In this document: one piece after another, positions 1-6,174 of the stretch
How the letters are laid out: each line of letters begins with the position of its first letter
Numbering within the stretch: the stretch's first letter is position 1
Origin: Anaerolineales bacterium
GTDB lineage: Bacteria > Chloroflexota > Anaerolineae > 4572-78 > NAK82
Assembly: GCA_024643945.1 (NCBI GenBank)
Contig: JAHELX010000155.1
Span: forward strand, 1 to 10,829
Direction: 5' to 3'
Length of the DNA stretch: 10,829 nt
The notes under the pieces: model-generated
What the model was told of the DNA's origin: nothing
The model's database searches: none
Seen by the model: the letters and a program-made list of their open reading frames with translations, nothing else
Translations under genes and position numbers: made by a program

Positions 1-84
1 CGATAGTCTGTAGGAGGGCGCGAGTTGGAAGACGACATTAGAAAACCCAGGTTCCCAGCAATGGTAATGCAGCCGGATAGTAAC

Positions 85-240
85 AATTCAGGTAACTGCT
101 CAGCCTCCCGGAGCAAAGCCTCCCCACGGGGCAGGTTTAGCTGGTTTATAGTTGAAATCGTCAGCTTGTTCGAGCTTTGAGACGCAAAACCCCGTGGGGG
201 GCTTTGCTCCGGGAGGTTGGGTTGAGTGGTTACCAATTCA
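85..240. repeat. Long near-perfect inverted repeat, MITE-like or terminator-like element
   Basis: The left arm at 104-131 (28 nt, starting cctcccggagcaaagcc) and the right arm at 190-216 (27 nt) are reverse complements except for one inserted T in the left arm. The arms enclose a 58-nt centre. Outside them, GGTAAC at 91-96 mirrors GTTACC at 229-234, and AATTC occurs just outside on both sides, so the symmetry extends over about 155 nt. No coding capacity is visible inside. The element begins about 7 bases past the stop codon of the minus-strand lipoprotein gene, so in RNA it would form a very stable hairpin at that transcript's 3' end. No long T-tract follows, so simple intrinsic termination is not clear. 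A dispersed non-autonomous mobile repeat is the other reading. Confidence 0.7.
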
Positions 241-246
241 GACGAA

Positions 247-1038
247 TTACGGCGATGAGGTTGATCTCGTCGTAACCGTCACAGCCGGCGTCGCAGTCAG
301 CGTAGCTGTAAGTGTGTGTGTCGCCACCAGTGTTATTGTGGGTGTTTGAGTTGTGGTCAGGGTGGCGGTAGCAGTAACTGGCGTGGGAGTGAAGGTCGGC
401 GCCCCCCCCCACAAGCCACGCGCGGCGGCCTCGATATCGGCCTGAGCGTCCAGCAGGTCGGCGCCAAAACGCAACGTTCCCACATCGTCAGAGGCAGTCG
501 CCAGGCCAAGCTGAAGCATTGTCACATTGATCATGCGCCCGTCTTTCCACACATAACGCAGCAGATTCCCCTGAGCGTCCCGTTCTTTTTCGTCGCTTTC
601 CAGGATCACCACCTGCCGTCCGATCTCCTGCGCCAGCCACTCGAGGGCGACCTCTGCCCACGGATCACTCAACAAGGGTGGTTCGAGGCCCAAAAGCCGA
701 ACCATAAATCCTCGGCTAATCGATTGCCCCTCTATCAAGACCTCGATGGTGCGGCTATCCTGAATGCCCACTACCAGGGCTTTGGTCCGTGCCGGCAAGC
801 GGGTAGGCGTGGGGCTAGGACCCGGCGTGACAGTGGGAGGAATCGGGATCACGCGCGTGTTAGTAGGCGTTGGAGGGCGAGGTGTCCAGGTAGGAATAAA
901 TGTAGGCATGGCGTAGGCCGTTGGACTCGACACCACGGCAGGCAGAGGTGTGGGCACGGGCTCGCCCTTGATAGTGCAAGCTTGTAGGGAGCTAAAAGTG
1001 AGCAATGCAACTAAGGCGAGGGACAGGCGTCGGGCCAT
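247..1038 (-). CDS. Lipoprotein with degenerate SNase-like (thermonuclease fold) domain and Thr-rich tail
   Basis: The 263-residue product has a signal peptide with lipobox LQA-C (Cys21), so it is probably lipid-anchored outside the membrane. A Pro/Thr-rich linker covers residues 27-83. A staphylococcal-nuclease-like domain follows at about 84-210, recognised by the VRLLGLEPP, RDAQGNLLRYV, KDGRMIN and LQLGLA segments. A Thr-rich low-complexity tail runs from 214 to 263. Aligned by eye to SNase, Arg35 is kept (Arg114), but Asp21 is Arg96, Asp40 is Glu119, Glu43 is Leu122 and Arg87 is Asn158, so nuclease activity is unlikely. The ATG at 1038 was chosen over the adjacent TTG at 1041 because GGAGG (1045-1049) lies 6 nt upstream of it. 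A strong promoter precedes the gene. Nine G residues in the coding strand mark the domain/tail boundary. The role is unknown; ligand or wall binding is a guess. Confidence 0.85.
   Translation of the reverse strand: MARRLSLALVALLTFSSLQACTIKGEPVPTPLPAVVSSPTAYAMPTFIPTWTPRPPTPTNTRVIPIPPTVTPGPSPTPTRLPARTKALVVGIQDSRTIEVLIEGQSISRGFMVRLLGLEPPLLSDPWAEVALEWLAQEIGRQVVILESDEKERDAQGNLLRYVWKDGRMINVTMLQLGLATASDDVGTLRFGADLLDAQADIEAAARGLWGGAPTFTPTPVTATATLTTTQTPTITLVATHTLTATLTATPAVTVTTRSTSSP
402..410 (-). repeat. Homopolymeric G9 tract inside lipoprotein gene
   Basis: Nine consecutive C on the plus strand give G9 in the coding strand, within the codons for Trp210-Gly-Gly-Ala213. It sits exactly where the SNase-like domain ends and the Thr-rich tail begins. 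A one-base slip would replace the tail with a different peptide in another frame, one of which stays open to about position 230. Tracts of this length are typical slippage sites, but they are also a common sequencing or assembly error. Confidence 0.6.
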
Positions 1039-1081
1039 CAACAGCCTCCAAGATAAGACGAATGCGTAAGATCACCACTTC

Positions 1082-1110
1082 ATTATAGCATCGCTCAGCC
1101 CGGAGTTCAA
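1082..1110 (-). promoter_or_regulatory. Sigma70-type promoter of the lipoprotein gene
   Basis: Read on the minus strand, TTGAAC (1110-1105), a 17-nt spacer and a perfect TATAAT (1087-1082) precede the lipoprotein start. The predicted transcript start near 1075 gives a leader of about 37 nt containing the GGAGG. The gene therefore does not depend on read-through from the helicase, which ends at 1157. Confidence 0.7.
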
Positions 1111-1156
1111 CCATAGTCATCGGTAAGGGTCTGTCCAAAATTAGCGGATATAAGGG

Positions 1157-2392
1157 CTAATACTTGCGGCGATTCATTGATGCCCAGCGGTCCGCAAGGC
1201 TGGTTGGTTGCTGGATCCGATTTTGAAGCGCTATGGCGGCGGGCCGGCCAAGGTACGAGGGCGGCTCGAGCGTATAGTCGAAGTCGCTGAGACGCCTGCG
1301 CTCGATGGTCTGGCCAATGGCGCGCTCGATAGCGCGCACAGTCGGTTCGTCGGCCGGCGTCACCAGGCTAATGGCCTGACCGACCGCGTCAACCCGAGCG
1401 GTGCGGCCGGCGCGATGCACGTACGTCTCGACCGTCTCCGGCATGTCATAATTGATCACGTGGGAGATGCCTTCCACGTCAATCCCGCGCCCGGCAACAT
1501 CGGTAGCGACCAGTACGCGGTACCGGCCGGCGCGGAAGCCCTCCAGCGCAGCCACGCGCTGGCCCTGGCTGCAATCGCCGTGGATTTGGGCAGCCGCGAT
1601 GCCGGATTTGGCCAGTTGGCGGGCGAGCCGTTCGGTGCGCCGCTTGGTCCGGGTAAACACGAGCGCGGACTCTACATTGGCCTCCCTCAGTAACGCCAGG
1701 AGCAGCGGTGTCTTGAGGTGTTCCGGCACCGGGAACAACGTCTGGGTGATGCCCGCGGCGGGCACTGTTCCCGGTCCGATTTGGACGCGTACTGGATTGC
1801 GCAGCACACTCGTGGCCAGGCGTACAATTCCTTGAGGCATAGTCGCCGAGAATAGCAGCGTTTGGTGTTGGGTTGGCAAGTACCCCAGGATGCGGCGGAT
1901 GTCGGGCAAAAAGCCCATATCCAGCATCCGGTCGGCCTCGTCCAATACCAACACCTCGACGTGGCTTAAATCGAGCCAACGGCGACGGATGTGGTCGAGC
2001 AGGCGGCCGGGCGTCGCAGTGACGACCGTCGCACCAGCGTGCAAAGCCTGGCGTTGAGGTCCCAGCGGCACCCCGCCATACAGCGCTATTCCGTTGAGGG
2101 ACGTATGCCGTCCCAGGAGGGAGAGCTGATCGTCTACCTGAAGCGCCAGCTCGCGAGTTGGCGTTAAGACCAATGCCCGCGTCTGATGCGCCGGCCCGGT
2201 CAGCAAGTGTTGGAGCGTCGGCAGCAGGAAGGCGGCTGTCTTGCCTGTGCCGGTCGGCGCACAGGCAATCAAGTCGCGGCCCTGGAACGCCGCCGGGATA
2301 GCCTGGGCTTGAATAGGTGTGGGGGCGTCGTACCCCTGGTCATGCACGCCTTGGATGAGGCTGGGATGAAGTTTCAGTTGTTCAAATGTCAC
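1157..2392 (-). CDS. DEAD-box ATP-dependent RNA helicase, RhlE/CshA-like
   Basis: The 411-residue cytoplasmic protein unwinds RNA duplexes using ATP, with roles in cold growth, ribosome assembly or RNA decay in this family. All signature motifs are present: Phe3 and the Q motif PTPIQ (24-28), motif I APTGTGKT (45-52), Ia PTRELALQ (78-85), Ib TPGR (127-130), II DEAD (151-154), III SAT (182-184), IV ALVFTRTK (243-250), V ATDVAGRGID (296-305) and VI HRAGRTAR (326-333). Only about 40 residues follow motif VI's domain, so it is a minimal helicase core without an RNA-binding C-terminal extension or a long basic tail. The start is GTG at 2392, the only start that retains the Q-motif Phe at its proper place. 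The AAGGA-type Shine-Dalgarno match is rather distant, about 13 nt. Assignment to RhlE rather than CshA or DeaD is not certain. Confidence 0.95.
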   Translation of the reverse strand: MTFEQLKLHPSLIQGVHDQGYDAPTPIQAQAIPAAFQGRDLIACAPTGTGKTAAFLLPTLQHLLTGPAHQTRALVLTPTRELALQVDDQLSLLGRHTSLNGIALYGGVPLGPQRQALHAGATVVTATPGRLLDHIRRRWLDLSHVEVLVLDEADRMLDMGFLPDIRRILGYLPTQHQTLLFSATMPQGIVRLATSVLRNPVRVQIGPGTVPAAGITQTLFPVPEHLKTPLLLALLREANVESALVFTRTKRRTERLARQLAKSGIAAAQIHGDCSQGQRVAALEGFRAGRYRVLVATDVAGRGIDVEGISHVINYDMPETVETYVHRAGRTARVDAVGQAISLVTPADEPTVRAIERAIGQTIERRRLSDFDYTLEPPSYLGRPAAIALQNRIQQPTSLADRWASMNRRKY

Positions 2393-2414
2393 AGTTAATT
2401 TGGTTTCCTTTTAT

Positions 2415-2444
2415 AGTATAAGGTGGCTGTCGGCTCAGAGCGAA
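2415..2444 (-). promoter_or_regulatory. Possible helicase promoter
   Basis: On the minus strand, TTCGCT (2444-2439), an 18-nt spacer and TATACT (2420-2415) precede the GTG start by about 22 nt. The -10 box is good but the -35 box is poor, so this is a weak prediction. Confidence 0.3.
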
Positions 2445-2483
2445 CGGACGGCCGGTAATGGGTTGGCACTGCACATCCGATGA

Positions 2484-2525
2484 TCAAAACAAACGCCGTC
2501 CAGGTGAAGTAAGGCCTGGACGGCG
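2484..2525 (-). terminator. Perfect 11-bp hairpin, intrinsic-terminator-like on the minus strand
   Basis: CGCCGTCCAGG (2494-2504) pairs perfectly with CCTGGACGGCG (2515-2525) around a 10-nt loop. On the minus strand the stem is followed by TTTGTTTTG (2493-2485), a usable U-rich tail. On the plus strand no T-run follows. Its placement is odd: it is about 100 nt upstream of the helicase gene on the helicase's own strand, with no convincing gene further upstream that it could terminate. Confidence 0.55.
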
Positions 2526-2920
2526 AGTTAGCATTAACCAGCGTGCAGCTTACATTATTCTGTCAGGTTGGATTGTACTCCCCTTGCCGGTGCCTGTCAA
2601 ATCGGACGCCGGGTTGGATCTGTCCGAGAATTGATGTATTTTTGGGCCTATTTTTCCCTCTGTAATTTTAGGTGATGATCTGAGTTCTTGGGGTACGTTT
2701 CGTCTCTCATCTTTTCTCCCAATTACTACCTTCAACAATTTCAGAATAGATGCAATCCTGTGAGCCATCTGCACTGGGGCGGAAGAAGGATATTGCCTAA
2801 CTATGTCGGACGGGCGGCGGGAAAGGCATCATCCTGCCTGGGCCTGACAGCTATACACTGCTCGGCTGCGCTTTCTATGAGTACGCTGTAGCTCAACGGG
2901 ACAGGAGGAATCCCTTACAG
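2526..2920. other. Intergenic stretch without a supported gene
   Basis: Short open frames exist on both strands between 2550 and 3100, but none has a Shine-Dalgarno site, recognisable sequence or plausible composition. A weak 6-bp dyad (TCGGAC and GTCCGA around 2602-2626) was the only other structure seen. No clear sigma70 promoter for the downstream peptidase could be placed. Confidence 0.5.
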
Positions 2921-3044
2921 AGGCAGAGTTTTCGGCTCCGCTCCAAAAAGCCAACTGCCTTGATAGGCAGGACAAGGAGGTGATGCCTATAGATATGTGC
3001 GTTCTCATCCTGATAAGGCAGAGCCCCGTGATTGAGGGCTCTGC
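2921..3044 (+). ncRNA. Candidate structured leader RNA of the M14 peptidase gene
   Basis: The leader holds a chain of alternating complements. TGCCT (2956-2960) pairs with AGGCA (2965-2969), forming the hairpin CTGCCT-TGAT-AGGCAG at 2955-2970. A second TGCCT (2984-2988) can pair either back with 2965-2969 or forward with AGGCA (3016-3020). That last segment overlaps a perfect 9-bp hairpin, GCAGAGCCC (3018-3026) with GGGCTCTGC (3036-3044). The 2965-2969/2984-2988 pairing would put the Shine-Dalgarno match AAGGAGGTGAT (2974-2984) in its loop. The 8-mer AGGCAGAG occurs at both 2921-2928 and 3016-3023, giving a further competing partner. I do not recognise a named riboswitch class. Confidence 0.4.
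2974..2984 (+). promoter_or_regulatory. Perfect 11-nt Shine-Dalgarno sequence away from the chosen start
   Basis: AAGGAGGTGAT is fully complementary to the 3' end of bacterial 16S rRNA. The in-frame GTG (2980) and ATG (2983) overlap it, and the next ATG (2995) lies 14 nt from the AGGAGG core. It is therefore poorly placed for initiation of the peptidase, whose own site is GGGAGG at 3071-3076. It may be a standby site, part of the folded leader, or the start of an unusual N-terminal extension. Confidence 0.5.
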
Positions 3045-3081
3045 AAGGAAGGAATGTAACCACGAGATAAGGGAGGCAAAA

Positions 3082-5484
3082 ATGATTGCGAAGAGATTCA
3101 AAATGCAGATGCGATATTACTTCCTGGCGATCCTCTGCCTTACTATGTTAATCGCACCTGCCAGCGTAATGGCCAGTCCACCGACGGCACCACCAACCCA
3201 GGGTCCCTGGTGGGAAACCGTCCCAGAGGAAGAAAATCCATCGCCATACTATGACTCCATCCTCTACTCCGAGATAGCGCCGACGCTGCGCGAGATTGAA
3301 GTCAATAGTAACCGCGTGAAGGTCGACGTAATTGGTCAGTCAGCGGGCGGGCGAAACCTGTTTCTAGTTACTCTTTCGTCTCCCGAGGCCATGGGACGCC
3401 TGGGCCAGTACCAGGCCATTCGCCAGACGATGCTGAAGGATCCCGAAAAAGCACAGGAGATGATTGATAAATTCGGCGATTTCAAAGTGCCTGTGTTTAT
3501 CAATGGGAGTATTCACGGGGGCGAATATACAGGGGTCGACGCCGCCATCAGACTGATCAAAACGCTGGCCTACGAGGATACGGAGGAAGTACGTGCCATT
3601 CTGGACAACGTAATTCTGCTGGTGAACGTTGTACAGAATCCTGACGGACGTGTCATGGGCACCCGTGGCAATGCCAACGGCTTCGATATCAATCGCGACT
3701 TCATCACCCAGTCTCAACCCGAAACCCGCGCTACGGTGCGCGTCCTGACTGAATGGAACCCCATGGTCGTGCTTGATCTGCACGGATTTGTCAACCCCAT
3801 GCTGATCGAACCCTGCACGCCGCCCCACAACCCCAACTACGAGTACGACCTCTACATCCAATGGGCCTTCTATGAAGCCGAGGCCATGGAAGCGGAGTTG
3901 CTGGCCCACACTGGCTTTGCCGCCCAGATTCCCTTCCGAGATTTTGATTTAGGGTGGGACGACTGGCCACCTACGTACACGCCCATGTACGGCATGTATC
4001 ATGGGGGCTACGGCCATACGCTGGAAACTCCGTATCGCGATGAGCGCGGTGTTGACGCCCACTATTGGGCAGTATGGGGAGCTCTCAAATTCATCGTCGA
4101 GAACCGAGAGGCGATGATTCGTGACCAAATCGAGATCTTCCGACGTGGGTTCCTCGACCTGCCGCAGATGCGCATACCCGATGAACTGCTAAACGAAACC
4201 CAGTATGATCAGTACAACGATCTGATCGTCAAGGAGTTTCCGGCTGCCTACGTCATACCTGCTGGCGCCCCATTCCAGTTGAGTCCCCATCAACCCGCCA
4301 AACTGATCGACTTCCTGCTCTTCAACGACGTCCAAGTCGAACAGTCCAGCCAGGACTTCACTTTGGACGGGGTCACCTATCCCAAAGGCACCTACATCGT
4401 CTGGATGGACCAACCTAAGCGCGGGCTGGCCAACACTATCCTGGAGAGCGGTCCGGATCTATCTGACATAGAAGGGCTGTACTTCTACTCACCGCCTTCG
4501 GTGTGGAGCAATCCCTTGTTATGGGGCGCTTACCGGGCAGTCATGCAGGACAAGCTTGACCTCAAGACGCATCCCGTCAACAAGGCGGACGCCCCCCAAG
4601 GCTCTGCTGAGGGTGGAAAAGCAGATGCCTACGCTTATCTACCCACCAGCATCGCAGCCTTCAAGGCGACCAACGAGCTGCTGGCGCGTAGTATCACTCT
4701 ATATCGAGCAACCGGTCCCTTCGAGGATTCCGGCCGTACCTTCGACGCTGGAGCCATCATCATCCCGGCTGAGCCGGCCCTGGCCAATGAGCTGGCCAAT
4801 CAATATGCCCTGGATGTTTACGCCCTCAAGAGCCAACCCGAGAATGTGGTGCCTATGAAAAAGCAGCACATCGCCGTGTATGGCGACGAGGGTGTTAACC
4901 ACGCCATGCGTACACTTGGATTCGACTACGACGAAGTGTCCAGGAACGACCTGAATGCAGGCGTCATCTCAGGATACGATCTCTTCCTCAATGATGACCT
5001 GCGATGGTCTCTGCTCAGCCCCGAGGGACAGGCTTCCTTGAACGCCTTCTTTGATGCAGGCGGCGACTATGTCGGGCTCAGTTACCTGGGTAGAGCTGCG
5101 CAATTTGCGATTGACGCCGGTCTGTTGGATGTCGCCTATGAAGTCGGTGATGGGAACGCCATTGTCCAGATCGACTACGATACGAGCGACTCTGTAGCAG
5201 CCGGATTCCGTCAGGACGACTATGCTTTCGTCTATTATCCGCTGTGGTTCACTTACCTTGGAGACGGTGTAGAAGTCTCCGCTCGCTTCGACGGCGGCGA
5301 TTTTCTCGTCTCCGGCTTCTGGCCTGGCTGGCAGAGCAGCGGGGCCAACAGTCAGCCCGTCATCGTACACAGGGCCTCAGACTCACAAGATGTGACCCTT
5401 ATCGGAATTGACACCACCTTCCGTGGTCATCCAGAGAACACTTTCAGGGTCATAGGCAACGCCATCTATAACGGCCTGGATTGA
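3082..5484 (+). CDS. Secreted M14-family zinc carboxypeptidase with GATase-like C-terminal region
   Basis: The 800-residue exported metallopeptidase is predicted to cleave C-terminal residues from peptides. The N-terminus MIAKRFKMQMRYY is followed by a hydrophobic core and cleavage near VMA-SPP (residue 31). The zinc ligands are His145 and Glu148 (SIHGGE) and His234 (LDLHGF). The substrate-binding segment NPDGR (186-190), Arg195 and FDINRD (201-206), and the catalytic Glu315 (GHTLETPY), complete a classical M14 site. Residues of about 400-590 hold two PKGTYIV-like modules (433-455 and 551-582), and about 597-800 resemble a class I glutamine-amidotransferase-like fold, which in this family usually has no amidase role. 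The ATG at 3082 was chosen because GGGAGG lies 5 nt upstream and it starts a proper signal peptide. The frame is open 34 codons further upstream, but that would bury the signal sequence. Confidence 0.93.
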   Translation: MIAKRFKMQMRYYFLAILCLTMLIAPASVMASPPTAPPTQGPWWETVPEEENPSPYYDSILYSEIAPTLREIEVNSNRVKVDVIGQSAGGRNLFLVTLSSPEAMGRLGQYQAIRQTMLKDPEKAQEMIDKFGDFKVPVFINGSIHGGEYTGVDAAIRLIKTLAYEDTEEVRAILDNVILLVNVVQNPDGRVMGTRGNANGFDINRDFITQSQPETRATVRVLTEWNPMVVLDLHGFVNPMLIEPCTPPHNPNYEYDLYIQWAFYEAEAMEAELLAHTGFAAQIPFRDFDLGWDDWPPTYTPMYGMYHGGYGHTLETPYRDERGVDAHYWAVWGALKFIVENREAMIRDQIEIFRRGFLDLPQMRIPDELLNETQYDQYNDLIVKEFPAAYVIPAGAPFQLSPHQPAKLIDFLLFNDVQVEQSSQDFTLDGVTYPKGTYIVWMDQPKRGLANTILESGPDLSDIEGLYFYSPPSVWSNPLLWGAYRAVMQDKLDLKTHPVNKADAPQGSAEGGKADAYAYLPTSIAAFKATNELLARSITLYRATGPFEDSGRTFDAGAIIIPAEPALANELANQYALDVYALKSQPENVVPMKKQHIAVYGDEGVNHAMRTLGFDYDEVSRNDLNAGVISGYDLFLNDDLRWSLLSPEGQASLNAFFDAGGDYVGLSYLGRAAQFAIDAGLLDVAYEVGDGNAIVQIDYDTSDSVAAGFRQDDYAFVYYPLWFTYLGDGVEVSARFDGGDFLVSGFWPGWQSSGANSQPVIVHRASDSQDVTLIGIDTTFRGHPENTFRVIGNAIYNGLD

Positions 5485-5499
5485 ACGAACCACAACGAA

Positions 5500-5544
5500 T
5501 AGCACTCCCGCTTGTAGAATGTCTGCGGGAGTGCTATTTTTTTT
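5500..5544 (+). terminator. Rho-independent terminator after the M14 peptidase gene
   Basis: A perfect 12-bp stem (TAGCACTCCCGC 5500-5511 with GCGGGAGTGCTA 5525-5536), a 13-nt loop and eight T (5537-5544) lie 15 nt after the stop codon. Two A residues just before the stem let it also act weakly on the minus strand. Confidence 0.93.
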
Positions 5545-5741
5545 GGTTCATTTGGAAGTCTCAACGCTCATCCAGCCGGAACCCGAGTCGTGAGCGCGCC
5601 AGCCAAACGTGATAACTAAGTGAGGGTCGATGGCAAGGCCCGCCAACTACACAAGATCTAGTGGCTGAGCATCGCCAACCCGCCTACTTATTGTAGTGGA
5701 TTTGGGGGCTTGCTCAATCCCAAAGGGGCCATCTGCCTTCC
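5545..5741. other. Intergenic spacer, nothing supported
   Basis: Between the peptidase terminator and the next promoter I see no coding frame with a ribosome binding site and no RNA gene. The only structure is a weak TTGGG...CCCAA dyad around 5701-5723. Confidence 0.5.
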
Positions 5742-5770
5742 TTGCTATCTGCGCTAGCTTGTTGTATCAT
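5742..5770 (+). promoter_or_regulatory. Sigma70-type promoter of the small Cys-rich gene
   Basis: TTGCTA (5742-5747), a 17-nt spacer and TATCAT (5765-5770) match the consensus at 4/6 and 5/6 positions. The expected transcript start near 5777 leaves a leader of about 65 nt before the ATG at 5842. Confidence 0.55.
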
Positions 5771-5841
5771 ATCTGACACTACATGGCGTGTGACGCTTAT
5801 CAATGGATTGGTACGGAGATATTGGCAACCGGGAGGAATTT

Positions 5842-6057
5842 ATGGCTGAGAAGCATCAGGTGTTTTTTATGTGTTCCATATGTTTCCGAACCAGCAGCGA
5901 GGCAGAAACCTGTCATAACCGGCCGATGCTTTACTGTGACACAGGGTGTTGGGGCGATGAGTGCCGTAAACCGCTTATGACCGCCAATGGACGCGTTTTG
6001 ACTCGTGCTCCCAGATGGTGGCTAAAACACAGACCAGAACTTGCCAGCAGCCATTGA
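5842..6057 (+). CDS. Small Cys-rich, probably zinc-binding protein
   Basis: The 71-residue protein has no signal peptide or membrane segment. It carries six cysteines: C11-x2-C14, C24 followed by His25, C32, C36 and C41. The TGCWGDECRKP stretch and the APRWWL near the end look like conserved-family positions rather than chance. The layout suggests one or two zinc-ribbon-like sites; function is unknown. The start at 5842 is set by GGGAGG (5831-5836) with a 5-nt spacer. The frame is open further upstream to 5803, but without a ribosome binding site. It lies 117 nt before trxB on the same strand, with its own promoter upstream, so co-transcription with trxB is possible. A regulatory or redox link is only inference. 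Confidence 0.75.
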   Translation: MAEKHQVFFMCSICFRTSSEAETCHNRPMLYCDTGCWGDECRKPLMTANGRVLTRAPRWWLKHRPELASSH

Positions 6058-6174
6058 TCTCTAACCCGTAGCCAATACTGGTGTGCCCTGAACATCTCAT
6101 TGTAGGAACGTCTCACACAAGCTAAAGGAACTTATTTATTTAAAGATTACCAGGCCAATCTAGAGAGGAAGGTT

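Noticed and set aside
85..240. CRISPR-like or integron attachment site reading of the inverted repeat
   Set aside because: There is only one pair of arms, in inverted orientation, with no repeated spacers, integrase or attC core sites.
681..695. GGTTCGAGGCCC as a possible tRNA T-loop
   Set aside because: It lies inside the SNase-like coding sequence and no acceptor, D or anticodon stems can be built around it.
316..987. Long plus-strand open frame of 223 codons opposite the lipoprotein gene
   Set aside because: It is antisense to a gene with clear lipobox and domain, has no ribosome binding site, and its composition is that of a shadow frame.
2550..2774. Minus-strand frame of 74 codons between helicase and peptidase, which could explain the hairpin at 2494-2525
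   Set aside because: No Shine-Dalgarno site, no recognisable sequence and no promoter were seen; a chance frame is more likely.
2980..3081. N-terminal extension of the peptidase from GTG 2980 or ATG 2983
   Set aside because: Those codons overlap the Shine-Dalgarno sequence itself and would put 34 residues before an otherwise normal signal peptide; ATG 3082 has a well-spaced GGGAGG.
5783..5980. Plus-strand frame of 65 codons overlapping the small Cys-rich gene
   Set aside because: No ribosome binding site; the overlapping frame from 5842 has a perfect site and a patterned cysteine layout.
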